NCBI RefSeq assembly: GCF_014646335.1
Contig: NZ_BMNG01000010.1
Span: 310,001-374,000 of the forward strand
DNA: 64,000 nt
Direction: 5' to 3'
DNA from: Streptomyces lasiicapitis
Lineage (GTDB): Bacteria > Actinomycetota > Actinomycetes > Streptomycetales > Streptomycetaceae
A model generated the notes under the pieces. The model saw only the letters and a program-made list of their open reading frames with translations, did not search any database and was not told the DNA's origin. The position numbers and the translations under genes are program-made. Below are positions 24,607 to 33,284 of the stretch, one piece after another (position 1 is the stretch's first letter; each line of letters starts with the position of its first letter).

Positions 24607-24945
24607 CTACGAGCCGAACCGCACGCTGTAGAGGGTGGCAAGGAAGTTGCTGGAGTACCCGCCGGGCTGCAGGCTGCCCCACTCCCTCTCGCAGTTGGCG
24701 TCGAAGAAGATCGTTGCGGTGGCGTTGGTCTGGTTGGACGCCCCCTTCGCCTTGTAGAGGCCGTAGCACTTGCCGAGGATCGGGTCGTCGATCCGGAGGC
24801 TCTCCCCCGTGGTCGATTCGTAGAGGAGCGAGCCGGAGGCGGCGTGGGCGCTGCTCATGGGCAGTGCGACGAGGAGCGCGAGCGCGGCGCCCGCGGCCAG
24901 GGCCAGGCGGCCCGGGCGGGGCGCCGTCATGCGTGTTTTGGTCAT
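24607..24945 (-). CDS. Small secreted protein with a likely disulfide, unknown function
   Basis: A 112-residue protein. Signal peptide at about 1-35 (LALAAGAALALLVALPMSSA, then HA). The mature part of about 77 residues has two Cys (GKCYGLYKA and DANCEREWG) that could pair, and an all-beta look with FLATLYSVRFGS at the end. ATG 24943-24945 is taken because the signal starts there; the frame is open further upstream without a ribosome site. Same strand as the 69-residue secreted gene, 139 bases away. Confidence 0.65.
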   Translation of the reverse strand: MTKTRMTAPRPGRLALAAGAALALLVALPMSSAHAASGSLLYESTTGESLRIDDPILGKCYGLYKAKGASNQTNATATIFFDANCEREWGSLQPGGYSSNFLATLYSVRFGS

Positions 24946-25173
24946 GAGCGAAACGGTGCTCCCCCGGCACCGGGAGCGCCCAGGGGGCACAACCCCCACC
25001 GGCCGGGAAGGGGGAGCGGGAAATACACCGCGCGCCCCCCGTCGCACCCGCCGTCGCACTTTGCGCAGCTGCCCCGTCGGATCCCTTAGGGGAACCCTGA
25101 TGGGGATGCCCCCCTCATGGTCCGGGTGACCGCTCCATGTCCCGGCGATGCCGTCAACGGCCAAGATCCATCC

Positions 25174-26397
25174 ATGACTTCACAGCGAGTTCGGAACCGA
25201 ATGCTTGCCGGTACGGCTCTCCTCGGCAGCGCGGCCGCTCTGATCAGTCCGGCATCGGCGGCCGACGCCGAGCGCGCGCGGGCGCGGGGCGGAGACATCG
25301 TCTCCGTCGAGCAAGTGGCCGACCTGACGGCCGGGGAGGTGGCCGATGAGCTCAAGGACGAGATCACATGGCCCAAGGTCCGTCATGGCGTGACGGCCTA
25401 TCGTGTCGCCTACCGCACCACGAACAGCGCGGGCGCCCCCACCACCGCGAGCCAGCTCGTCGTCCTGCCCAAGAGCAGGACGCGCCACCTGTCCACCGTC
25501 TCCTGGCTGCACGGAACGACCGTGTACCGCAAGGACGTCGCCTCGCAGAACCCGGACTCGGGGGACCGCCGGGCCGCACTCCTCTTCGCGTCGACCGGGC
25601 GGGCCGTCTCGGCCCCCGACTACGTGGGCCTCGGCACCGGCGAGGGGTTCCACCCCTACGGGGACCCGGGGGCCACGGTCGCCGCCTCCGTGGACGGGCT
25701 GCGCGCCGCCCGTGCCCTCGCCCACCGCGAGGGCCGGGAGTTGAAGCGGACAGTGCAGGTCAGCGGGTTCTCGCAGGGCGGGCCCGCGACCATGATGGTG
25801 GGCCGGGCACTACAACGGGAAGGCGCCGACCGCTACTTCCGCCTTGGCGCTCTCGCGCCGGTCAGCGGCCCCTTCCACCTCACCGCCTTCGAGGCCGACG
25901 CGGCCAACGACAAGATCGAGAAGTCCGGCCTCTACCTGGCGTACTTCGCCACCGCCTGGAACAAGATGTACGGCGGCCTCTACAACTCCCCCAGCGACGC
26001 CTTCCGCGCACCCTACGACCAGAAGGTGGAGCGCCTCTTCGACGGCCATCACACCACCGAGCAGATCGCGGGCGCCCTCCCGCCGGCCTCCCGGGACCTG
26101 TTCACCGAGGACTTCCTCAACAAGATCCGCAAGCCCGCCGGGATCCTCAAGGACAGGCTCCGCCCGCTGGACAGCACCTGCGACTGGCGGCCGGACGTAC
26201 CGGTGGCGATCTTCTACAGTGCGGGAGACAGGGACGTCGATTCCTCCCACTCCACGTACTGCGCACGGCAGTTGACGAGGAACGGCGCCCCGCACGAGAG
26301 CACCGACCTCGGCGGAGAATTCGACCACAGTGAATCCGTCGGGCAGGCCCTGCCGAAGATCGTCAGCTTCTTCGACAGGGCCTCGAAGGCGGGGTGA
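25174..26397 (+). CDS. Secreted alpha/beta hydrolase (secretory lipase-like)
   Basis: A 407-residue exported hydrolase. Signal peptide ends near ISPASAADA (about residue 28). The lipase/tannase-like core has SWLHGTTVYRKD, the nucleophile elbow VSGFSQGG (Ser200), IFYSAGDRDVDSSHS with a probable catalytic Asp, and EFDHSESVG with a probable His. Cys residues in STCDWRP and TYCARQL may pair. The family includes secreted lipases and mycolate or polyester esterases. ATG 25174 is chosen because the signal peptide starts there. It is convergent with the GH65 gene, with only 30 bases between the stops. Confidence 0.82.
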   Translation: MTSQRVRNRMLAGTALLGSAAALISPASAADAERARARGGDIVSVEQVADLTAGEVADELKDEITWPKVRHGVTAYRVAYRTTNSAGAPTTASQLVVLPKSRTRHLSTVSWLHGTTVYRKDVASQNPDSGDRRAALLFASTGRAVSAPDYVGLGTGEGFHPYGDPGATVAASVDGLRAARALAHREGRELKRTVQVSGFSQGGPATMMVGRALQREGADRYFRLGALAPVSGPFHLTAFEADAANDKIEKSGLYLAYFATAWNKMYGGLYNSPSDAFRAPYDQKVERLFDGHHTTEQIAGALPPASRDLFTEDFLNKIRKPAGILKDRLRPLDSTCDWRPDVPVAIFYSAGDRDVDSSHSTYCARQLTRNGAPHESTDLGGEFDHSESVGQALPKIVSFFDRASKAG

Positions 26398-26427
26398 AGC
26401 GGCGCTCCACCTGCCCAGCGAACCCCG

Positions 26428-29175
26428 CTACTTCACGGTGAGTTCCGTGATGCCCGGGTGCTCCTTGGCGTCCGCCGCGCCGCGCACCGTCACCCGCACG
26501 TACCGCGCGAGCCGCGGATCGTCCGTGTCCGCGGCGGACTTGGCCGCGTGCCACTGCCGCCCGTCCAGGGACACCTCGATGTCGTACGACTGCGGCTTCA
26601 CGCCGGTCCATGTCGGGGTGACCTCCCTGACGCGGACCGGCTCGCCGAGGTCGGCCGTCAGGGTGCCGGTCGCCGCGTCAGGGACCCACGCGGTGGCCGT
26701 GTTGCCGTCGACCGCGGCGCCCGCGTACATGCCGGGCTCCTCCGACGACGCCTTCGCGGGCGTGCAGCGGGCCTCGTTGGCGGTGGGGGCGAGGTCGGGG
26801 CGGCGGGTCTTCAGGACGACGGGGGCGCCCTCGCTGACGACCTGCGTGCCCTGCGGAGTGTCGAGGGTCATCGGCGCTCCGGAGGTGAGCCGCACCGTGG
26901 TGTGGTGGGCGCCGATCTCGACGTCGTACGTGCGTCCCTGCCAGGTCAGCGAGCGCAGGGTGACTCCGTCGGAGAGCTGCGGCGGCAGCATCGGGTCCAG
27001 GCGCAGCCGGTCCTCCCGCATCCGCATGCCGGTCAGGCCGTTGGTGAAGATCTGCAGGAAGCCGCCCTTGCCGGTGAGGAAGTCGTGCGCCGGCGAGCCC
27101 GCCAACGGGTCGTGGGCGCCGGCCTTCTCGCCGCGGGCCTCCGAGAACTGCGCGAACGGCCCACGTACGAACGGCTTGATGGAACGTTCCAGATAGGTGT
27201 ACGTGGAGCAGCCCGGCTCGCCGATCCCGGCGGCGTCGATGGCGTGCACCGAGTCCGTCATGGCGGGGCCGTCCGGGTCGGTGCGCTGCGCGTAGTAGTC
27301 GAGCGTGGCGGCCGCGGCGCCCTCGGGCATGGGCCACTCCAGCGGGTACATCAGCAGAACCGTGTCGGCCTGCTTGATCTTGCTGCCCTTGTAGCCGTCG
27401 TACTGCTCGAAGACCTTGCGCTTGGCGTCGTACGGGATGCGGATCTTGTCGGCGATCGAGGTCCACTCGGCCGGGGCCGCCTTGCCGAGGAGCTTCGCGG
27501 CGTGGGCGGCGTTGCGCAGGGCGGTGGCGGCGCCCGCGTTGGTGAACACCGCGTCGTCGACGCCGTTGCTGTACTCGTCGGGGCCCGCGGTGTCCTTGAT
27601 CGAGTAGCTGCCGTCCGTGTTGCGGCTGACGCGGCCCGCCCAGAACTCGGCGATGCCCTTCATCACCGGCCAGCCGCGCTCGCGCAGCCACTTGGTGTCC
27701 TTGGTGGCCAGGTAGTACTGCCAGGTGGCCAGGGAGATGTCGGCCTGGAGGTGGATCTGGGTGCGGCAGTGCGGCGGGTCCACGCTGTGGCACTCCTTGG
27801 CCACGTCGCCCGAACTTCCGCTGTTCCAGGGGTAGAAGAGCCCCTCGTAGCCGAACTTGCGGGCGTTGTCGCGGGCTCCCGCGCGGGTGCGGTAGCGGTA
27901 GTCGACCACGGACTTGGCAAGGTCGGGCCGGGTGGCGAGGAGTCCGGGGTACATCCAGGTCTCGGCGTCCCAGAAGACGAGGCCCGCGTAGTTGTCGCTG
28001 GTGAGACCGGCCGGGGCGATGCTGTTGTCGGCGCCCTCGCGGGTACTGGAGAGCAGTCCGTACTGGGCGGAGCGCACCCATGTCTGGAGCTCGCGCTGCC
28101 GTCCCCCCACCTCGATGTCGCTGCGCCACAGCCGCGCCCAGGCGGCGGTGTGCGACCTGAGGACGGCGTCCCAGCCGCGCTCCGCCGCACGCCGCGAGGC
28201 AGCGGCGGCGTCCTTGCGCGGGGAGCGCGAGGTCAGGCCGGTGTCGACGCCCACGTACTTGGTGAGTTCGTACGACCGCCCGGACCGCACCGGGAGCGTG
28301 AGTGACTGACGATTCGTCAACTTCTTGGCATCAACGGCTCGTTGCGCCTTGGCGCCGTGTACGCCGTGTCCGGCGCGCAGGGTGGAGGCGACCGCGCCGC
28401 GGACCTTCGTGCCGTCCGTACGGAAGGCGACGTCCATGGTCGATCCGGTACGGCCGTGCCCCTGGCCGCCGGTCCGGTCCCCGCCGCCCGTCTGCTGCAC
28501 GCGGCGCGCGCCGCGCCCGTCGATGAGGTCGGTGACGGTGGCCTCGCCGCTCCAGTGCGGGCGCATCTTCACGCGTACGGCGCCGACGTGCGGGTCGGTG
28601 CGGTCGGCGAGCACGTCGTAGACCAGGTCGGTGCGGCGGCCGTCGGCCGCGGTCCAGGTCAGGGTGGTGCGGACGAGGCCGCAGTGCATCATGAGGCTCT
28701 GGCGGTAGTCGGATATCCGCCCCGGTGCCGTCGAAGAGTTGAAGGTGTCGGAGCCCTTGCCACCGGTGGTGACGGTGAGCGGGGTCCAGGTGGGCAGCGC
28801 GGCGACGGCCTGCCGGTTCTCGGCGGTCCGCTTGTTGTGCGCGTACAGGCCGGACACGAAGGACCCGTCGTAGCGCGGGGTGAACAGGGGCCAGCCGGTC
28901 TTCGCGTCGCTGTCGGCGTAGCCCGCGCCGTTCGGTGCCACGCGCTGGCCCAGATAGCCGTTGCCGACGAAGGCGTGGGTCGTGTCCTTGGGGTCGATAC
29001 GGGTGCTGTCGAGCGTCCAGCCGTCGCCCTGGCGGCAGCCGGTGGAGGTGCCGGGGGTGTCGGCGGCGTCGGCGTGGGAGGGGGCCGTCGGCGGGACCGC
29101 GGCGACGAGCACTCCGGCGAGCAGCGCTGCGGACAGTCTGACGGCATGCGGCCGCGATACCAGGGAGTACGTCAT
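26428..29175 (-). CDS. Secreted GH65-family glycosidase with discoidin (F5/8C) domain
   Basis: A 915-residue exported enzyme. After the signal peptide (ending near PSHADAADT) comes the GH65 N-terminal beta-sandwich (GNGYLGQRVAPNGAG), then the (alpha/alpha)6 barrel with YAGLVFWDAETWMYPGLLA and DTAGPDEYSNGVDD. Glu534 in that segment is the expected general acid. Family GH65 includes acid trehalase and disaccharide phosphorylases; export favours a hydrolase such as acid trehalase. Residues about 765-915 form a galactose-binding-like F5/8C domain (DLGEPVRVREVTPTW, then RYVRVTVRG) that probably anchors the enzyme to glycans. ATG 29175 follows CGGAG. The promoter is at 29209-29238. Confidence 0.87.
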   Translation of the reverse strand: MTYSLVSRPHAVRLSAALLAGVLVAAVPPTAPSHADAADTPGTSTGCRQGDGWTLDSTRIDPKDTTHAFVGNGYLGQRVAPNGAGYADSDAKTGWPLFTPRYDGSFVSGLYAHNKRTAENRQAVAALPTWTPLTVTTGGKGSDTFNSSTAPGRISDYRQSLMMHCGLVRTTLTWTAADGRRTDLVYDVLADRTDPHVGAVRVKMRPHWSGEATVTDLIDGRGARRVQQTGGGDRTGGQGHGRTGSTMDVAFRTDGTKVRGAVASTLRAGHGVHGAKAQRAVDAKKLTNRQSLTLPVRSGRSYELTKYVGVDTGLTSRSPRKDAAAASRRAAERGWDAVLRSHTAAWARLWRSDIEVGGRQRELQTWVRSAQYGLLSSTREGADNSIAPAGLTSDNYAGLVFWDAETWMYPGLLATRPDLAKSVVDYRYRTRAGARDNARKFGYEGLFYPWNSGSSGDVAKECHSVDPPHCRTQIHLQADISLATWQYYLATKDTKWLRERGWPVMKGIAEFWAGRVSRNTDGSYSIKDTAGPDEYSNGVDDAVFTNAGAATALRNAAHAAKLLGKAAPAEWTSIADKIRIPYDAKRKVFEQYDGYKGSKIKQADTVLLMYPLEWPMPEGAAAATLDYYAQRTDPDGPAMTDSVHAIDAAGIGEPGCSTYTYLERSIKPFVRGPFAQFSEARGEKAGAHDPLAGSPAHDFLTGKGGFLQIFTNGLTGMRMREDRLRLDPMLPPQLSDGVTLRSLTWQGRTYDVEIGAHHTTVRLTSGAPMTLDTPQGTQVVSEGAPVVLKTRRPDLAPTANEARCTPAKASSEEPGMYAGAAVDGNTATAWVPDAATGTLTADLGEPVRVREVTPTWTGVKPQSYDIEVSLDGRQWHAAKSAADTDDPRLARYVRVTVRGAADAKEHPGITELTVK

Positions 29176-29208
29176 TGTTCTCCGTCGTGGTGAGGTGAGG
29201 GTCCACGG

Positions 29209-29238
29209 ACCATAAATTTCATGAACGAGTCGCGTCAA
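29209..29238 (-). promoter_or_regulatory. Putative promoter of the GH65 gene
   Basis: On the minus strand TTGACG (29233-29238), 18 bases, TATGGT (29209-29214), about 35 bases before the ATG. The flanking region 29206-29280 is unusually AT-rich for the window. It may hold a sugar-responsive operator, but none was identified with confidence. Confidence 0.55.
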
Positions 29239-29435
29239 TAACTTGCGCATCACGTATCAAGTCCTGAACACGGAGTGTGGAGATCACGCCACGCGCAGCC
29301 GATCTGTCGCGCCGATCGCCGACGACAGCGGCGCCCGTGGCGCAACACCTCTCCAACTTCTCCACAGCACGGGTAAATTGACCTTGCCGCCCGCAGTGGG
29401 CGTGTTTCTACGGGGTGGGCGGGGTGGGGCAGGGA

Positions 29436-32400
29436 ATGCGCGGCGCAGTCCTGGACGGGCGGTACACGCTCACGGAACGTATAGGCGCGGGCGGCATGGG
29501 GGCGGTCTGGCGGGCCCGGGACGCCCGGCTCGACCGGGAGGTGGCCGTCAAGCTGCTCGGCCTGCCGCAGGACACGTCGGCGCCGGACCGCGAGCGCATG
29601 CTGGCGCTGTTCGTGCGGGAGGCGCGGGCCGCGGCGGCACTCGACAGCACGTACATCGTGCCGGTCTTCGACCACGGCTCGGAGGGCGACATCCCCTACC
29701 TGGTGATGCCGCTGCTGAACGGTCGCACGGTGACCGACCTGCTCAGGGACCGCAAGGGTCTTTCGCCGCAGCGGGTCGCGGACATCGCGGCGCAGGTGTG
29801 CCGCGCGCTCGCCGTGGCGCACCGGGCGGGCATCGTGCACCGGGACATCAAGCCCGCCAATGTGATGGTCACCGACGAAGGCACCGTGAAGGTCCTCGAC
29901 TTCGGCATCGCCAAGTTCCTGGACGCGGCGACGGGCGCCGGCGGCTATCTCACCCGCACCTCCGACTCCCCCATCGGCACGCTGCACTACATGGCACCGG
30001 AGCGGTTCGCGCACGGCGAGACCGACGGGCGCACCGACATGTACTCACTGGGCTGCATGGTCCACGAAATGCTCACCGGCGCCCCGCCGTTCGAGGCACC
30101 GTCGGCGGCCGGGCTGATGCACTGCCATGTGTACGAGACCCCGGAGCGGCTCTCCTCGCGGCGCCCGGGGCTCGCGCCCGCGTGGGACGAACTGGTGGGC
30201 CGGATGCTGGCGAAGGCGCCCGCCGACCGGCCGGACGCCGAGCAGACGCGGGCGGAGCTGGAGGCCCTGGCGAAGGAAGGGCCCGTCGGCCTGACGAAGC
30301 CCGCACCGGCCGCCCCGACTCCCGGCGCCTCTGCGCCCGGCGCTCCCACACCCGGCGCTCCCACACCCGGCGCCCCTACTCCGGGCACTCCCGCTCCGGG
30401 CGCTCCGACGCCCCTGGCGGCGACGCCCGCTCCTCCCACACCCGCCCACCAGGCGCCCGCCGGCCCGACACCCTTCACGGCGGCGCCCGCGGCCTCCGCG
30501 CCCCCGCTCCAGAACGGGCACCCCCCGCTCCACAGCGGGCACCCCGCCGACTCCGGGCCCCAGCCCGTCCCCACCTCCTATCCCCTCCCCCCGCCCAGGC
30601 CGACCGCCCCGCCCCCGCTGTGGCCCGCCCCGCTCGCCCACCAGGGCGCCGCCGTGCGCGCCGGTCGGCCGTGGTGGCGCAACTGGTGGGTCCCGGGCGG
30701 CGCGGCCGTGGCCGTCGCCGCGCTCGTCGCGACGCTCACCGTCACCGACCCGTTCGGCGGCGCCAAGGACGACTCGGGGAAGGAGCCGTCGGGGGGCACA
30801 TCGGACCGTCCCAAGCCCGGCCCTCAGGGCGACGCGGTGGCCGAGAGAGCCAAGACCGAGACGCTGGTCCTGGGCACGGCGGACGACTCCGAGGGCCCGG
30901 CACCCGCCGTCGCCGGCGCCCGCAAGGGCGGCAGGGTCACCGTCCTGGAACCCGCCGACCTCACCACCGTCGACCCCGGCAAGATGTGGTCGGGCACCGA
31001 CCGGCTCGTCTCCCGCCTGGTCCACCGCAGCCTGACGGGCCTCAAGACGCTGCCCGACGGCAGGGTCAAGCTCGTCGGCGACCTGGCCACCGACGGCGGC
31101 CGCTTCTCGTCGGGCGGCCGGACCTGGACGTTCACGCTCAAGCCGGGACTCAAGTACAACGACGGGACCCCTGTCGTGGCCAAGGACTTCGTGAACGCCG
31201 TCGAGCGCACGCTCGACCCGTCGTTCGCCCTCGGCGACAGGACCCTGCGCAGCTGGCTGCTCGGCCCCAAGGAGGCGGACGGCACCGGCGGCGGCCGCAC
31301 CCTGCCGCCGGGCACCATCGAGACGCCCGACGAACGCACCGTCGTCTTCCATCTGGAGAGCGGCCGGCCGGACTTCAACGTCGCGCTCGCGGGCCCCAGC
31401 GGCGCACCGGTGCCCGACCGGGTCAAGGACACCTCGACGGGCTCACCGACGGTGCCGTCCACCGGCCCGTACCAGGTGAGCACCTTCGCCGGCGCGAAGG
31501 ACATCGAACTGACCCGCAACCCCGAGTGGAAGCCGGACACCGACCCGTTGCGGACCGCCTACCCGGACACGTACCGCATCGAGGGCGGACTCTCCGTCGA
31601 GGACGTCAAGTCCCGCACGGTGGCCGCCCGTTCGGGCGAGGCGATCATGTCGTTCACCGGTTCCCTCGGCAAGGACGGGCTCGGCAGGACGCCCGGCGGG
31701 GCGGGGCGCCTGTCCGCGCCGTCGCCCTTCATCCACGCGTACCAGATCAACACCCGCCGGGTGAAGGACATCAAGGTGCGCAAGGCCATCGCCACGGCGC
31801 TGCCCGCCGGGGACGTGCTCGCGGCCAGCGGCGAGGACGGCACGGTCCATCACAACCTGCTGCCGCCCGGTGTCCGCGGCGCCCGCCCCTTCGACCTGTA
31901 CGGGGCCGGGGAGCACGGCGACCCGGCGAAGGCCCGCGCCCTCCTGAAGGAGGCGGACAAAAGCGGCTTCAAGCTCACCCTCGGCCACGCGGACGCGACC
32001 GACGCCGAGCGGGCCCAGGTGATCAAGACCGCCCTCGACCGGGCCGGTTTCCGGGTCAAGCTGCAGAAGGACGACACGGCGGACTACTACAAGAACGCGG
32101 GCACGGGGAAGTACGACCTGTTCCGGCTGCCCGTGGGCGCGGGTCTGCCCGTCGGCTCCGCGACCCTGCCGGAGTACTTCGACGGCAAGCACACCTACCC
32201 CACCTCGTCGAACTACTCGCGCCTGAAGAGCCCCACCGTCGACTCGGCGATGGACGCGGCCGGTTCGGCGCGGTCGCTGCGTGACGCGGGCGAACTGTGG
32301 TCGACGGTCGACCGCCGCGTGATGGAGCAGGCCGCGGCCGTGCCCGTGTACGTGCCGATGCGCACGTACCTGCACTCCAAGGCGCTGCACGGGCTCCAGG

Positions 32401-32444
32401 TCGACCTCGACGGCGTGTCGCCGCTCAACGCGTACGTGCGCTGA
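29436..32444 (+). CDS. Transmembrane Ser/Thr kinase fused to a family-5 peptide-binding domain
   Basis: A 1002-residue fusion. Residues 1-285 are a Hanks-type kinase: glycine loop GAGGMGAVWRA, Lys39, HRDIKPANV (Asp137), DFGIAKF (Asp155), then MAPERF. Residues about 290-410 are a Pro/Ala/Thr-rich linker with 15-bp tandem repeats. One membrane helix (about 416-436, GAAVAVAALVATLTV) places the rest outside. Residues about 475-1002 are an SBP_bac_5 fold with VTVLEPADLTTVDP, TWTFTLKPGLKYNDG and a full-length C-lobe. A binding protein joined to a kinase should let an extracellular peptide or oligosaccharide control cytoplasmic phosphorylation. In-frame GTGs at 29415 and 29424 are alternative starts. 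Confidence 0.9.
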   Translation: MRGAVLDGRYTLTERIGAGGMGAVWRARDARLDREVAVKLLGLPQDTSAPDRERMLALFVREARAAAALDSTYIVPVFDHGSEGDIPYLVMPLLNGRTVTDLLRDRKGLSPQRVADIAAQVCRALAVAHRAGIVHRDIKPANVMVTDEGTVKVLDFGIAKFLDAATGAGGYLTRTSDSPIGTLHYMAPERFAHGETDGRTDMYSLGCMVHEMLTGAPPFEAPSAAGLMHCHVYETPERLSSRRPGLAPAWDELVGRMLAKAPADRPDAEQTRAELEALAKEGPVGLTKPAPAAPTPGASAPGAPTPGAPTPGAPTPGTPAPGAPTPLAATPAPPTPAHQAPAGPTPFTAAPAASAPPLQNGHPPLHSGHPADSGPQPVPTSYPLPPPRPTAPPPLWPAPLAHQGAAVRAGRPWWRNWWVPGGAAVAVAALVATLTVTDPFGGAKDDSGKEPSGGTSDRPKPGPQGDAVAERAKTETLVLGTADDSEGPAPAVAGARKGGRVTVLEPADLTTVDPGKMWSGTDRLVSRLVHRSLTGLKTLPDGRVKLVGDLATDGGRFSSGGRTWTFTLKPGLKYNDGTPVVAKDFVNAVERTLDPSFALGDRTLRSWLLGPKEADGTGGGRTLPPGTIETPDERTVVFHLESGRPDFNVALAGPSGAPVPDRVKDTSTGSPTVPSTGPYQVSTFAGAKDIELTRNPEWKPDTDPLRTAYPDTYRIEGGLSVEDVKSRTVAARSGEAIMSFTGSLGKDGLGRTPGGAGRLSAPSPFIHAYQINTRRVKDIKVRKAIATALPAGDVLAASGEDGTVHHNLLPPGVRGARPFDLYGAGEHGDPAKARALLKEADKSGFKLTLGHADATDAERAQVIKTALDRAGFRVKLQKDDTADYYKNAGTGKYDLFRLPVGAGLPVGSATLPEYFDGKHTYPTSSNYSRLKSPTVDSAMDAAGSARSLRDAGELWSTVDRRVMEQAAAVPVYVPMRTYLHSKALHGLQVDLDGVSPLNAYVR
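30321..30410 (+). repeat. Six 15-bp tandem repeats coding PGAPT units
   Basis: Units begin at 30321, 30336, 30351, 30366, 30381 and 30396. The second and third (CCCGGCGCTCCCACA) are identical and the rest are degenerate. They encode the flexible extracytosolic-side linker between kinase and membrane helix. Copy number may vary between strains by slippage. Confidence 0.8.
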
Positions 32445-32468
32445 GCGGCGGCGCGCCCCGTCGCCGCT
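32444..32468. terminator. Short hairpin between convergent genes
   Basis: AGCGGCG (32444-32450) pairs with CGCCGCT (32462-32468), spaced 11 bases. It fills the entire gap between the kinase stop and the enoyl-CoA hydratase stop, and is a probable bidirectional terminator. Confidence 0.5.
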
Positions 32469-33284
32469 CTAGCGGTGGGTGAACTTCGGCTTGCGCTTCT
32501 CCGTGAAGGCGGTCATGCCCTCCTTCTGGTCCGCCGTCGCGAACACCGCGTGGAACAGGCGCCGTTCGAAGCGGACGCCTTCGGTGAGGGTCGTCTCGAA
32601 GGAGCGGTTGACCGACTCCTTGGCCATCATGGCGACCGGCAGGGACATGCCCGCGACGGTCTCGGCGACGCTCAGCGCCTCGGCGAGCAGTTCGTCGGCG
32701 GGGACGACGCGCGAGACGAGTCCGGCGCGCTCGGCCTCCTCGGCGTCCATGGTGCGGCCGGTCAGGCACAGCTCCATGGCCTTGGCCTTGCCGACGGCGC
32801 GGGTCAGGCGCTGCGAGCCGCCGATGCCGGGGATGACGCCCAGCTTGATCTCCGGCTGGCCGAAGACGGCCGTGTCGGCGGCGAGCAGGATGTCGCAGAG
32901 CATGGCCAGCTCACAGCCGCCGCCGAGGGCGTAGCCGGAGACGGCGGCGAGCGTCGGGGTGCGCACCTGGCCGAGCCGGTCCCAGGCCGTGAACCAGTCG
33001 CTCAGGTACATGTCCAGGTAGTTCTGCGGGCTCATCTCCTTGATGTCGGCGCCCGCGGCGAACGCCTTCGCGGAGCCGGTGAGGACGATGCAGCCGACCT
33101 CCGGGTCCCGGTCGAGGGCCTCGGCGGCGGCGACGACCTCCCGCATCACCTGGAGGTTCAGGGCGTTGAGGGCCTTGGGGCGGTTCAGCGTGAGCAGGGC
33201 CACCCTGCCCTTGCGTTCCACGAGGATCGTCTCGTACGAGTCCGTGGTGGCCGCGGAGTCCGTGGTGGCCGTGGGGTCGGTCAT
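32469..33284 (-). CDS. Enoyl-CoA hydratase (valine catabolism)
   Basis: A 271-residue crotonase-fold enzyme, expected to hydrate methacrylyl-CoA to 3-hydroxyisobutyryl-CoA. Family marks: LNRPKALNALN, the oxyanion segment KAFAAGADIKEM, and VSGYALGGGCELAMLCD followed by FGQPEIKLGVIPGIGGSQRL with both catalytic Glu residues. Lys/Phe-rich C-terminus KRKPKFTHR is typical of bacterial crotonases. ATG 33282-33284 overlaps the mmsB-like stop as ATGA. Last of five overlapping genes that together cover the whole isobutyryl-CoA to propionyl-CoA route. Confidence 0.95.
   Translation of the reverse strand: MTDPTATTDSAATTDSYETILVERKGRVALLTLNRPKALNALNLQVMREVVAAAEALDRDPEVGCIVLTGSAKAFAAGADIKEMSPQNYLDMYLSDWFTAWDRLGQVRTPTLAAVSGYALGGGCELAMLCDILLAADTAVFGQPEIKLGVIPGIGGSQRLTRAVGKAKAMELCLTGRTMDAEEAERAGLVSRVVPADELLAEALSVAETVAGMSLPVAMMAKESVNRSFETTLTEGVRFERRLFHAVFATADQKEGMTAFTEKRKPKFTHR

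Noticed and set aside
29378..29406. TTGACC considered as -35 of the kinase gene
   Set aside because: No acceptable -10 lies 16-19 bases downstream.
30321..30410. Tandem repeats considered as a CRISPR or VNTR outside genes
   Set aside because: Units of 15 bp without spacers, in frame, coding the Pro-rich linker of the kinase.
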